Below are positions 1 through 6,805 of a stretch of 8,459 bases of DNA, piece by piece. The position numbers and the translations under genes are program-made. Every line of letters starts with the position of its first letter. The first letter of the stretch is position 1. Location of the stretch: NCBI GenBank assembly GCA_030633365.1, contig DAOVSY010000115.1:1-8459 (forward strand). Reading direction: 5' to 3'. The notes below the pieces were generated by a model. The model was not told where the DNA came from. It saw only the letters and a program-made list of their open reading frames with translations, and searched no databases. The DNA comes from Spirochaetaceae bacterium (GTDB lineage Bacteria; Spirochaetota; Spirochaetia; B11-G9).

Positions 1-6
1 TATAAA

Positions 7-1473
7 ATGAAAATATTAATGGTATCCAGTGAGTGTGTTCCCTATGCTAAATCGGGTGGTCTTGCAGACGTTGTTGCGGCTCTTTCCCGTCAGTTAAATG
101 TTTCCGGACATGATGTAAGAATTTTAATTCCGGGATATTCATTTCTGGAATTTAAAAAATCTGAAACTGTAATTGATAAACTCGATGTAGCTATGGGTTT
201 TAAAGAAGAAATTCTTCAAATAACAAAAAAAACCCTGCCAGACAGCAAAGTTAAGGTTTATTTTACTATGCATCCTCTATTTACAGAAAGAACAGGTATT
301 TATGGTGAACATGGAAGTCATGCCTACAGAGATAATCACTACCGTTTTTCACTTCTTTCTGCAACAGCCTATTCACTGTCTACAGAACTTAACTGGATAC
401 CGGATATTATACATTCCCACGACTGGCCAGCCGGTCTTGTATCTTCCTATCTTAAAGAAAATAAAAAGAATGGTAGTTTTAAAAACACCGAATCAGTTTT
501 TACAATTCATAATACAGGTTATCAGGGGAATTTTTCAAAACATGATATCCATTCCACAGGGCTTCCATGGGAAGCTATTAGTAAAAATAAAGCTCAGTAT
601 GTTGATGAAATAAATTTTTTAAGAGCTGGTATTGAAAATGGCAAAGGAGTTACAACTGTAAGTCCCAGTTATGCAGAGGAGATTAAGGTTGAAGGATTTG
701 GCCATGGCCTTGAAGAACTACTTGTAAGTAAAAAAGATTCATTTTGTGGCATTTTGAATGGTGTAGATTATACAGAGTGGGATCCGGAAAAGGATAAACT
801 TCTGGAATTTAATTTCTCTGCAAAAAAACTGGAAAATAAATGGAAGTTAAAAGAAAGACTCCAGAAAAAAGCAGCCCTTCCAATAAATCCGGACATAGCT
901 TTAATAGGAATGGTAGGAAGACTTGTAGATCAAAAAGGTTTTGCAGAACTATGTACAACAAATACAGATAACCCTGGAGCAATCAGAGAGATTTGTAAGA
1001 ACAAAGATGTACAGCTTATAATACTAGGTACAGGCGAAAAGTGGATAGAAGATGAGTTACAAAAATTGGATAAAGAGCTTCCAAACCTTAAGGTTTATCT
1101 GGAATTTGATAATACTCTTGCCCATTTAATAGAGGCAGGAAGTGATTTCTTTTTAATGCCCAGCAAATATGAACCCTGTGGGCTTAACCAGGTTTATTCC
1201 CTTAAATATGGATCAATTCCTATTGTCAGAGCTACTGGAGGACTAAAAGATACAGTTGTCGATTATTTTAATGACCCGGAAAACAGTACAGGGTTCCACA
1301 TTCCGGAGATGAGTTCTGAATCTATTGTTAATACTGTAAAATCAGTATTGGATCTCTGGAGTAACAATAAAAAGAGTATAGATAAGATAAGACAGGGAGG
1401 GATGGCTAAGGAATTTAAGTGGGAAAAATATGCAAAGGAATATGAGGCACTGTATAAAAAATGTTTGGGTTAG
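7..1473 (+). CDS. glgA: Glycogen synthase (GT5 family)
   Basis: Cytosolic glycosyltransferase that extends alpha-1,4-glucan chains from a nucleotide-glucose donor, normally ADP-glucose, in glycogen synthesis. The 488-residue protein matches the usual family length (about 480). The N-terminal GT-B domain opens with the donor-binding KSGGLADVV motif (K15) and has HSHDW at 136-140 and FTIHNTGYQG at 165-174, whose H168 corresponds to the essential His of the family. The C-terminal Rossmann domain has GRLVDQKG at 304-311 and the EPCGL motif at 389-393 with the E-x7-E region, then ATGGLKDTV at 409-417. Only six bases precede the ATG, so its promoter and ribosome site lie outside the window. No other glycogen gene is visible. 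Its stop lies two bases from the convergent mrfB stop. The family call is secure; donor preference is inferred. Confidence 0.96.
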   Translation: MKILMVSSECVPYAKSGGLADVVAALSRQLNVSGHDVRILIPGYSFLEFKKSETVIDKLDVAMGFKEEILQITKKTLPDSKVKVYFTMHPLFTERTGIYGEHGSHAYRDNHYRFSLLSATAYSLSTELNWIPDIIHSHDWPAGLVSSYLKENKKNGSFKNTESVFTIHNTGYQGNFSKHDIHSTGLPWEAISKNKAQYVDEINFLRAGIENGKGVTTVSPSYAEEIKVEGFGHGLEELLVSKKDSFCGILNGVDYTEWDPEKDKLLEFNFSAKKLENKWKLKERLQKKAALPINPDIALIGMVGRLVDQKGFAELCTTNTDNPGAIREICKNKDVQLIILGTGEKWIEDELQKLDKELPNLKVYLEFDNTLAHLIEAGSDFFLMPSKYEPCGLNQVYSLKYGSIPIVRATGGLKDTVVDYFNDPENSTGFHIPEMSSESIVNTVKSVLDLWSNNKKSIDKIRQGGMAKEFKWEKYAKEYEALYKKCLG

Positions 1474-1475
1474 CC

Positions 1476-2603
1476 TTAATTATATTTTCTTTCCAGACGC
1501 TTCATTCTGTGATCCAGTGCTTCCATTATCCTTTCAGTATTCTCTTTTTGCATAAGCAGCCTAACAATAGTTAGTGCAGGTTCAATCTTTTTTATTTTAT
1601 GTTCATAATACTTTGCCAGCTCCAGCCCCTGAAATAACTCCTGTTGGTTCTCCCACATCTTTTTCCAAATATCTATAGCAGCAGTATAATCCCCTTTTCG
1701 CTTATAATAGATACTTAATAATTTTCCGGCTTCATAATCTTTTTTAAGAAAGCTTTCTTTTAAAAGAACTACGCCCTCTTCCCTGTTCCGAAATAGCATT
1801 AATTTGCCAAAAGATGTTTTATCAGCAAAAGGGATATCAGAAGGGTTATACCAGAGTTCTTCCATATGGGTAAAAAGAAAAGTCAGAGATTTAATATCCT
1901 GCAAGTGATGTTTAAAAACTCCTTCCAATGGTTCCGGCCTATTTGTTTTTAAGAAATTGAAATAGATATCAGGAACTTCTATACCGGGAATATCGTTAAT
2001 TCTATGAATGTCCAGAATTTGATCTTCAATAATGCTCAACCGGCAGGATGGCAGGCGCTTTTTCCAAAATCTTCTTGAGGTATGAAGGAGATCGATTTCA
2101 GATATTATAGGTAATTGTAAACCTTTCATAAGAAACCTGGTTCTTAAAAGAGGATGGTCAAAACTTTTTCCATTATAAGAAACTAATATTTTATCTTCCG
2201 TAAGTAATTCTTTAATTAGTAATAGAAAATCTATCTCTCCGGGAAAATCATGAAGAAAGTACTGATTAATAATTAACCTTCCATTTTTTATCCATCCAAA
2301 GCCCGCAAGAAAAGCTAATGTGCCAGCTCCCCCGGATAAACCAGTAGTTTCAAGATCATAAAAAAGTAAATTTTCAATATTACTGTTTTCCATCTGAGGA
2401 AATAACAGGGGTATATTTTTAGAAATAAAATTATTAAAAGGAGAATTAAAAATACCCTGACGCATTGATACAAAAGGCTTTATCTGCTTCCAGGGAGATT
2501 TTAATAAAACCATGGATTCATTTTTCGGTTTAGAAACTTTTTTCTCATCTCTGGAAGTTCGTATTCTACCTAAACGACCAGCCAAAGAACTACCCGAGCC
2601 CAT
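1476..2603 (-). CDS. mrfB: MrfB/YprB-like DEDDh 3'-5' exonuclease with TPR-like tail
   Basis: Ribonuclease H-fold exonuclease, the partner of helicase MrfA. In Bacillus subtilis the pair repairs mitomycin C adducts independently of UvrABC. I place the start at the ATG at 2603, one base after the mrfA stop (TGATATG). A GGAG lies 12 bases upstream, and the resulting N-terminus (MGSGSSLAGRLGRIR) is basic, like the short N-terminal helix I recall for the family. A TTG at 2642 would add 13 residues but has no ribosome site. In the 375-residue form, DLETTGLSGGAG supplies D83 and E85, SYNGKSFDHPLLRTRF supplies D149, and HHLQD supplies H232 and D236, completing the DEDDh set. The last ~100 residues (YYKRKGDYTAAIDIWKKMW and onward) look like two TPR-type helical repeats. 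Tight spacing implies translational coupling with mrfA. Confidence 0.9.
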   Translation of the reverse strand: MGSGSSLAGRLGRIRTSRDEKKVSKPKNESMVLLKSPWKQIKPFVSMRQGIFNSPFNNFISKNIPLLFPQMENSNIENLLFYDLETTGLSGGAGTLAFLAGFGWIKNGRLIINQYFLHDFPGEIDFLLLIKELLTEDKILVSYNGKSFDHPLLRTRFLMKGLQLPIISEIDLLHTSRRFWKKRLPSCRLSIIEDQILDIHRINDIPGIEVPDIYFNFLKTNRPEPLEGVFKHHLQDIKSLTFLFTHMEELWYNPSDIPFADKTSFGKLMLFRNREEGVVLLKESFLKKDYEAGKLLSIYYKRKGDYTAAIDIWKKMWENQQELFQGLELAKYYEHKIKKIEPALTIVRLLMQKENTERIMEALDHRMKRLERKYN

Positions 2604-2604
2604 A

Positions 2605-4920
2605 TCAGTCAGAATCTCCAGAAATATTAATTGCCGAAACAAGCCATGTTTTTAAAAATTTTGAGACTGCACCCTTTACAAGCTCCTGGCCTTTTGCACT
2701 AACAGGGCCAATACAGGAAGGGCAACCTTCTTCACAATTACAGGAACTAACAAGATCACTTGCTGCCTGTAAAATCAAGGGGAATTTATTGAGGAAACCT
2801 TCAGCCAACCCTGAACCACCAGGGCATGAGTCATAAAAATATAGTGAGGGTTCTTCTGTATACTGATCCTTTAGTCTCTCTGCAACAGCAATATCATGAC
2901 TATCACACATTAGAAAAACAGGAGCTACATTCTTTAAAACTGTTCCTGCACGACCAATCACTTCTTCTTTAAGGCTGTCATCAATTAAAGCAAAGGCTTT
3001 ACCTGAGACAGTATTTTTTTTCAACACAATAACTGCAGATCTTGTATGCATCTCCTCTTCGGGAAGATAAATATCTCCATAGCCAATATTTTCATGTGTT
3101 GAAAATTTTAGTTTTTTGTATTTAGTAACCTGACTTCTTACAAGAACATCACCAATAATTGTCATGCAGGTTTTTGATAACTCTTCTGCATCATTTTGCA
3201 ACAATTTAATATCTTTCTTTACAATTGAATCTGTATAGTAATTAAGATCCGCTTCTTCCACATAACAGCACTTGTTTTCTATATCAAGTTCTTTAGACAG
3301 AAACTGTTCACCACGATGTATATATACTGCATTTTGAAATAGAAGTTCCTTGGCAGACGGAAGATCCATCTCCCCAATAACCTCATTCTTACCCTTGGTT
3401 GTATTTATTATAACAATATTATCAGGGGAAGTAGATCGTAATCCCACCTGCTCTGCAGGATAAGATCTGTCTGCCCAGTACCAGCTTCCCCCGGATAAGC
3501 GGACCACCCCTTCCTCCTCCAGATATGACATAAAATCTGTAACAGGTCCGGAAAAATTATCTGTTTCCTGAAATGGTAGTTCAAAAACTGCACATTTAAG
3601 ATGATCCAGAAGAATAAATATATTATCAGGATTGATCCAGGCAGATTCAGGGCTTCTCTCAAAAAAATAGTCAGGATTTTTTACCAGATACTGATCTATG
3701 GGAGAAGCAGAAGCAATTATTATTGCCGCAGATAGGGAATTACTACGTCCTGCCCTTCCAGCCTGCTGCCAGACAGAAGATATTGATCCGGGAAATCCTG
3801 CCAAAACAGCTAAATCCAATCCTCCAATATCAATTCCGAGCTCCAAAGCTGTAGTAGAAACAACACCCTGTATTTCTCCAGTGCGCAATCCCTTTTCAAT
3901 TGCCCTTCTTTCCCTTGGGAGATATCCGCCTCTATATGCTTCAACTCTTATTTTTTTATTTTCATTGTAATGATTTCTTAAATTTTTATTTATATAGGAT
4001 GCAATTAGTTCAGTTCTTACTCTGGATCTGGCAAATATAATAGTCTTAATTTTATCAGCAAGAAACTTTGTTGCTATTTTACTTGATTCTAAAACTACCC
4101 CCTTCCGAATGCCCTGAACAGGATCAACCAGAGGTGGATTATATAAAACTATGTGTTTCTCACCTGTGGGCGCTCCGCTTTTATTAATAAGTGTTAGATC
4201 CGATTCGACTATCTGTCGGGTTAATTCTAAAGGGTTACTTATTGTAGCGGAACAGCAGATAAATATAGGATCAGAACCATAAAATTTTGCAATACGTTTC
4301 AAACGACGAATGACATTGGTCATATGGGAACCAAAAATACCTCTGTAAATATGAATCTCATCTATCACAACATATTTTAAATTACTTAAAAACTTAATCC
4401 ATTTAGGATGATTGGGAAGAATGGCTGAATGGAGCATATCAGGGTTACTAATTACTATTCTTCCTGATTCCCTTGCAGAAACTCTAACAGAAGAAGGGGT
4501 ATCTCCATCGTATGTAGAAACCTTAATAGGGATTTCTCCTGCAAGTATAATTTCATTTAACTCCGATTGCTGATCCTGGCTAAGGGCTTTAGTTGGAAAC
4601 AGATACAAGGCTCTTTCTTCGGGATTTTCTATTAATTTTTGAAGGACAGGGAGATTGTAGCAAAGGGATTTACCACTGGCTGTAGGAGTTACAACAACAA
4701 TATTTTCTCCAGCAGTAACGCTGTTAAAACTTTCTGCCTGATGAGAGTAAAGATGAGTTATTCCACGTTTTGTCAGTGTATCTCTTATTACAGGAAATAC
4801 TTCTTCAGGGATATCCTTATATATTCCATTACGGGAAGATATCTTCTCCCATCTGCTTACATTATCTGTAAAAGCTCTATCTGAAGCCATGTTATCAAGT
4901 TTATTTTTAAGATTGTTCAT
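2605..4920 (-). CDS. mrfA: MrfA/YprA-like DEAD/DEAH-box DNA helicase with Cys4 zinc site
   Basis: ATP-dependent superfamily 2 DNA helicase of the MrfA/Hrq1 group, acting with MrfB on adducted DNA. The 771 residues carry every core motif in order: Q-like HLYSHQ (56-61), motif I TPTASGKS (78-85), Ia LFPTKALSQDQ (107-117), II DEIH (187-190), III SAT (224-226), IV IFARSR (295-300), V TTALELGIDIGGLD (356-369) and VI QQAGRAGR (385-392). The C-terminal MrfA-type domain ends with a CxC-x3-CxxC cluster at C727, C729, C733 and C736, the expected zinc-binding set. The ATG at 4920 has no Shine-Dalgarno sequence but aligns with the family N-terminus (NNLKNKLDN...RWEKI resembles the short leader helix before the Q region). 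A second Met at residue 11 is less likely. It is the first gene of the two-gene operon with mrfB. Confidence 0.95.
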   Translation of the reverse strand: MNNLKNKLDNMASDRAFTDNVSRWEKISSRNGIYKDIPEEVFPVIRDTLTKRGITHLYSHQAESFNSVTAGENIVVVTPTASGKSLCYNLPVLQKLIENPEERALYLFPTKALSQDQQSELNEIILAGEIPIKVSTYDGDTPSSVRVSARESGRIVISNPDMLHSAILPNHPKWIKFLSNLKYVVIDEIHIYRGIFGSHMTNVIRRLKRIAKFYGSDPIFICCSATISNPLELTRQIVESDLTLINKSGAPTGEKHIVLYNPPLVDPVQGIRKGVVLESSKIATKFLADKIKTIIFARSRVRTELIASYINKNLRNHYNENKKIRVEAYRGGYLPRERRAIEKGLRTGEIQGVVSTTALELGIDIGGLDLAVLAGFPGSISSVWQQAGRAGRSNSLSAAIIIASASPIDQYLVKNPDYFFERSPESAWINPDNIFILLDHLKCAVFELPFQETDNFSGPVTDFMSYLEEEGVVRLSGGSWYWADRSYPAEQVGLRSTSPDNIVIINTTKGKNEVIGEMDLPSAKELLFQNAVYIHRGEQFLSKELDIENKCCYVEEADLNYYTDSIVKKDIKLLQNDAEELSKTCMTIIGDVLVRSQVTKYKKLKFSTHENIGYGDIYLPEEEMHTRSAVIVLKKNTVSGKAFALIDDSLKEEVIGRAGTVLKNVAPVFLMCDSHDIAVAERLKDQYTEEPSLYFYDSCPGGSGLAEGFLNKFPLILQAASDLVSSCNCEEGCPSCIGPVSAKGQELVKGAVSKFLKTWLVSAINISGDSD

Positions 4921-4927
4921 ATTTGGA

Positions 4928-4955
4928 ATTATAGCATGTTTTTTATTGCTGCCAA
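4928..4955 (-). promoter_or_regulatory. Extended -10 promoter for mrfA-mrfB
   Basis: Read on the minus strand, TTGGCA (4955-4950; five of six to the -35 consensus), a 16-bp spacer, then a perfect TATAAT (4933-4928) preceded by TGC, giving an extended -10. Only seven bases separate the TATAAT from the mrfA ATG, so the predicted transcript start falls on or just before the start codon. No operator-like palindrome overlaps it, so constitutive expression is the simplest reading. Confidence 0.75.
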
Positions 4956-5001
4956 GATGTTAAAAAGAAAATCCAAACTCCTCCATCAAAAGAAATCAGA
5001 A

Positions 5002-5016
5002 TTCCTCCGTCCCCAT
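5002..5016 (-). repeat. Dispersed repeat, copy 1 (diverged)
   Basis: The plus strand reads TTCCTCCGTCCCCAT, sharing the 14-base core TTCCTCCGTCCCCA with the two other copies. Its flanks differ (AGAA rather than AAAAG before it, CATTAAT rather than CAAT after it). Read on the minus strand it is TGGGGACGGAGGAA, the same orientation relative to the transposase gene as the other copies. It lies about 230 bp downstream of the transposase stop codon. Confidence 0.8.
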
Positions 5017-5052
5017 TAATAATAAATAACAACGCTTTTTTATTTTTTTGCT

Positions 5053-5130
5053 GGATGTAATATCTCTTCTTAACATTTTATATTTATTGCAAGCACTAAA
5101 AAATAGAAATTGTATTGTAACATTACATCC
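5053..5130. repeat. Spaced 9-bp inverted repeat
   Basis: GGATGTAAT (5053-5061) and its exact complement ATTACATCC (5122-5130), separated by 60 bases. The same GGATGTAA string also occurs at 5920-5927, over the Pmp3 ribosome site. The arms are AT-rich and far apart, so no function is claimed. Confidence 0.4.
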
Positions 5131-5174
5131 TACATCTTATTTTATAGAGTAAAACAGTCAATCACCAGATATTA

Positions 5175-5191
5175 GTAGATAGTATATCTAC
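5175..5191. repeat. Perfect inverted repeat GTAGATA-gta-TATCTAC
   Basis: Seven-base perfect arms around a three-base loop, 53 bp downstream of the transposase stop codon. The left arm begins with GTAG, a tetranucleotide known to be recognised at the foot of some REP hairpins by REP-associated transposases. Here it is inside the stem rather than unpaired, so the resemblance may be accidental. It could also be a weak attenuating hairpin, although no T tract follows directly. Confidence 0.5.
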
Positions 5192-5243
5192 GAAATTTTA
5201 GAGAATCTAGTTTTTTATTAATTAATTATTCAGAAGTCTATAA

Positions 5244-5750
5244 TTACTTATAAAATTCAGACAAAATAGTCTCTATAAGAGGGGTCGGAGGTTCAATAAA
5301 ATCAAAAAGGTGGTGATGAATATACCACAACCCTCCATATTTATAATCTTCAGGGTTTTTTACCATTTCTGCTTTTACAGGGTTATTACAGATATATTTA
5401 AAAGTAGCTACCAGCTGTTTGTAGCTTTTTATTATTGTACTGTGAAATCTATCGTACCACACATGTCCCCTAAGATTATACTTTTTATTATAGGCTCTAC
5501 CAAAAACACCTAAAACCCACTGCATTATCCTGGATAGGTTCTCTTTTTTTCCAGGTTTTATATATAGATGTATATGGTTCCCCATTATAGAAAAGTTATA
5601 TATAGAAAAGGAATACTTTTTTTTAGCTCTCTTAACTATATTTAAAAAAAGTTCTTTAATCTCACTCTTATCCAATATAAACTCGCCCCGGTTTATTCTT
5701 GCAGTAACATGGTATTCCGCACCAACATATAGTTCTCTTGGTTTTCTCAT
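5244..5750 (-). CDS. REP-associated tyrosine transposase (Y1/IS200-like HUH family)
   Basis: Single-strand DNA endonuclease/transposase of the REP-associated (RAYT) branch of the Y1 family, which nicks DNA through a covalent 5'-phosphotyrosine link. The 168-residue protein is intact. The metal-binding HUH motif is MGNHIHLYIKP (H59, H61). GHVWYDRFHS (95-104) and the FKYICNNPVKA segment (117-127) are characteristic, and Y119 is the likely nucleophile. The N-terminus (MRKPRELYVGAEYHVTAR) matches the usual family start (PR...YHVT.R), supporting the ATG at 5750, although no Shine-Dalgarno sequence precedes it. The gene stands alone with no accessory gene, and copies of a short repeat lie on both sides and further away. 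RAYTs are often single-copy, vertically kept genes rather than multicopy insertion sequences; copy number cannot be judged from this window. Confidence 0.92.
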   Translation of the reverse strand: MRKPRELYVGAEYHVTARINRGEFILDKSEIKELFLNIVKRAKKKYSFSIYNFSIMGNHIHLYIKPGKKENLSRIMQWVLGVFGRAYNKKYNLRGHVWYDRFHSTIIKSYKQLVATFKYICNNPVKAEMVKNPEDYKYGGLWYIHHHLFDFIEPPTPLIETILSEFYK

Positions 5751-5766
5751 ATAGAGTAGTATAGGC

Positions 5767-5782
5767 GTAAAAGCTTTTTTAC
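5767..5782. repeat. Inverted repeat upstream of the transposase gene
   Basis: GTAAAA and TTTTAC arms around a four-base centre, 17 bp upstream of the transposase ATG, just behind a possible -10 element (TATACT on the minus strand, 5763-5758). It could be a small operator or a single-strand hairpin recognised by the transposase. Low-complexity A/T content means chance occurrence is possible. Confidence 0.4.
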
Positions 5783-5806
5783 TTTTAAATTTAGCTATTT
5801 TTCTAA

Positions 5807-5827
5807 AAAAGTTCCTCCGTCCCCAAT
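5807..5827 (-). repeat. Dispersed repeat, copy 2
   Basis: A 21-base sequence (four A, G, then TTCCTCCGTCCCCAAT on the plus strand) identical over its whole length to copy 3 at 6806-6826. It lies 57 bp upstream of the transposase start codon. With copy 1 it brackets the transposase gene as a direct repeat. Identity of 21 bases in such AT-rich DNA is not expected by chance. Confidence 0.88.
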
Positions 5828-5842
5828 ATATTCCAATATATT
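5823..5842 (+). repeat. Tandem 10-bp direct repeat (CCAATATATT x2)
   Basis: Two perfect head-to-tail copies of CCAATATATT starting inside the last bases of dispersed-repeat copy 2. The second copy runs into AT-rich DNA upstream of the Pmp3 gene. It may reflect slippage or a target duplication next to the repeat; no function is evident. Confidence 0.6.
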
Positions 5843-5845
5843 ATA

Positions 5846-5863
5846 GATTTATTTTAATAAATC
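5846..5863. promoter_or_regulatory. Perfect 18-bp palindrome upstream of the Pmp3 gene
   Basis: GATTTATT-TT-AATAAATC, perfect eight-base arms with a two-base centre, about 66 bp before the Pmp3 start codon. A CATAAT (5867-5872) directly downstream could serve as a -10 element, but no good -35 is seen. The arrangement would suit a dimeric repressor. An A/T-rich chance palindrome cannot be excluded. Confidence 0.4.
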
Positions 5864-5917
5864 CGGCATAATCAGCCTAATAATAGATTCTGGCTTCCAG
5901 TTATCTAAAAAATTAGT

Positions 5918-5922
5918 AAGGA
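5918..5922 (+). promoter_or_regulatory. Ribosome binding site of the Pmp3 gene
   Basis: AAGGA seven bases before the ATG at 5930. It fixes the start of this short gene. A nearer ATG at 5922 is followed at once by TAA and is not a gene. Confidence 0.75.
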
Positions 5923-5929
5923 TGTAACA

Positions 5930-6100
5930 ATGGCTAAAAAAAAGGTCGGACTATTAATGATTATCCTGGCAATATTTCTTCCCTTCGTTGCCGTATTTCT
6001 TCGAAAAGGTATTGGAAAAGACCTCATTATAAATATAATTCTATGTATCTTCTTCTACCTTCCTGGTACGATACACGCTCTATGGGTAATTTTGAATTAG
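5930..6100 (+). CDS. Pmp3/YqaE (UPF0057) family small membrane protein
   Basis: A 56-residue, two-helix inner-membrane protein. The sequence LAIFLPFVAVFLRKGIGKDLIINIILCI... followed by FYLPGTIHALWVIL contains the family hallmarks: a Pro in the first helix followed by AVFL, the short basic RKGIGKD loop (25-31), and the PGxIHALWVIL end of the second helix. Helices span about residues 6-24 and 32-55. Pmp3 in yeast and YqaE-type proteins in bacteria are linked to membrane potential and salt or envelope stress; the role here is inferred from family only. The ATG is preceded by AAGGA (5918-5922) at a seven-base spacing. Its last 21 bases overlap the 3' end of the oppositely oriented SRAP gene. It is easily missed because of its size. 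Confidence 0.93.
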   Translation: MAKKKVGLLMIILAIFLPFVAVFLRKGIGKDLIINIILCIFFYLPGTIHALWVILN

Positions 6101-6784
6101 ATTTTGAACTTCCGGAACATTAGTTTCTTTTGTTCTGGAAGTTAATAATTTTGATACAGGATAGGCCTGAAGTTTTTCCCAGAAAGGGACTATTTTTTCT
6201 CTGATATCCCTAAATTTTTTATCTTCATCCATCCACACAGACATATTTTTATTATCCAAAATAAAGGGCATACGTTTTTTTGTATTGTGAACTTCTTCTG
6301 CAATACCCAGTGCCTTAGTTGTAACTACAGAAAAAGTCTCAAATATACTGTCATTTTCCCTGTTAATCCAACGATCCCATATACCTGCCAAAAAAAATGG
6401 AGATTTATCCGGCATATGTAAATAGTAGGGATACTTTATCCCGTCAATTTCTTTCCACTCAAAATATCCATCGACAACAACTGCACAACGTTTATTATCT
6501 GAAGGATAACGATAGGATGGCTTTTCATTCAATGTTTCAAATCTGGCATTAAATGTTTTAAAACGTATTTTTTCAGCCTTTTCAATATTCTTCTCCCAAT
6601 AAGGAATTAACCCCCACTGTAAAAATTGAAAGTTCCCTGGATTTTCTGACTTAAGCACAGGCCAGTAAGGAAGGACAAATGCAGATTGGAAATAGACATC
6701 CTTAAGATTATTTACGTCAATATGAGCACTAAACATCCTTTCAAGAATATCTGCTTTTTGTGCAAGAGAAGCATTAAAACACAT
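6080..6784 (-). CDS. SRAP-domain abasic-site DNA-protein crosslink protein (YedK/HMCES family)
   Basis: SRAP (SOS response-associated peptidase) proteins trap abasic sites in single-stranded DNA through a thiazolidine link with the N-terminal Cys exposed after Met removal, protecting them from strand breakage. All signature residues are visible in the 234-residue protein: C2 (MCFNAS, a variant of the commoner MCGR start), N79 and R81 in TFNARFETL, E109 in DGYFEWK, and H166 in EEVHNTKKRMPFIL. The family's usual length is about 220. The ATG at 6784 has a good ribosome site (AGGAAGG, 6798-6792, seven bases away). It follows umuC on the same strand after 55 bp, which suggests co-expression; SRAP genes are known to neighbour error-prone polymerase genes. 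Its 3' end overlaps the Pmp3 gene by 21 bp in a convergent arrangement. Confidence 0.94.
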   Translation of the reverse strand: MCFNASLAQKADILERMFSAHIDVNNLKDVYFQSAFVLPYWPVLKSENPGNFQFLQWGLIPYWEKNIEKAEKIRFKTFNARFETLNEKPSYRYPSDNKRCAVVVDGYFEWKEIDGIKYPYYLHMPDKSPFFLAGIWDRWINRENDSIFETFSVVTTKALGIAEEVHNTKKRMPFILDNKNMSVWMDEDKKFRDIREKIVPFWEKLQAYPVSKLLTSRTKETNVPEVQNLIQNYP

Positions 6785-6805
6785 TGCACTACCTTCCTAT
6801 AAATT

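Larger units (their letters stand above)
4921..5243. other. 323-bp intergenic region between mrfA and the transposase gene
   Basis: This very AT-rich stretch contains no convincing gene. From left to right it holds the mrfA promoter (4928-4955), a diverged copy of the TTCCTCCGTCCCCA repeat (5002-5016), a widely spaced 9-bp inverted repeat (GGATGTAAT 5053-5061, ATTACATCC 5122-5130), a compact inverted repeat (5175-5191) and a TTAATTAATTAA tract near 5217-5228. No strong GC-rich intrinsic terminator is visible for the transposase gene. A short stem (TAGA-gaa-TCTA) followed by a T tract around 5200-5217 would only work on the plus strand and is weak. Confidence 0.6.
5002..5827 (-). mobile_element. 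Putative RAYT locus bracketed by direct repeats
   Basis: The transposase gene with its flanks, delimited by two directly oriented copies of the GGGGACGGAGGAA motif. Single-strand transposases of the IS200/REP type have no classical terminal inverted repeats, and REP-associated members are typically surrounded by copies of the repeat they act on, which fits. The exact ends are not determined; the repeats are used here only as the visible limits. Two small inverted repeats (5175-5191 and 5767-5782) lie inside these limits on either side of the gene and could form hairpins. Confidence 0.45.

Noticed and set aside
3698..3970. An open antisense frame of about 90 codons within mrfA, opposite motifs V and VI
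   Set aside because: The opposite strand encodes highly conserved helicase motifs; the antisense product has no recognisable domain or ribosome site.
4979..4987. TCCTCCATC as a fourth, degenerate copy of the dispersed repeat
   Set aside because: Only a short stretch agrees with the core and the CCCC end is missing, so it cannot be told from chance.
5070..5123. A 17-residue minus-strand reading frame (starting MLQYNFYF) with AGGATG before its ATG
   Set aside because: Too short, very AT-rich, resembles no known leader peptide, and has no gene directly after it to regulate.
5200..5217. A short stem (TAGA-gaa-TCTA) followed by T residues as a terminator
   Set aside because: A four-pair A/T stem is too weak, and its orientation would suit plus-strand transcription, where no gene ends.
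5750..5763. A TATACT seven bases before the transposase ATG, suggesting a second leaderless gene
   Set aside because: No acceptable -35 at 15-18 bp and no extended -10; in AT-rich DNA a five-of-six match alone is weak.
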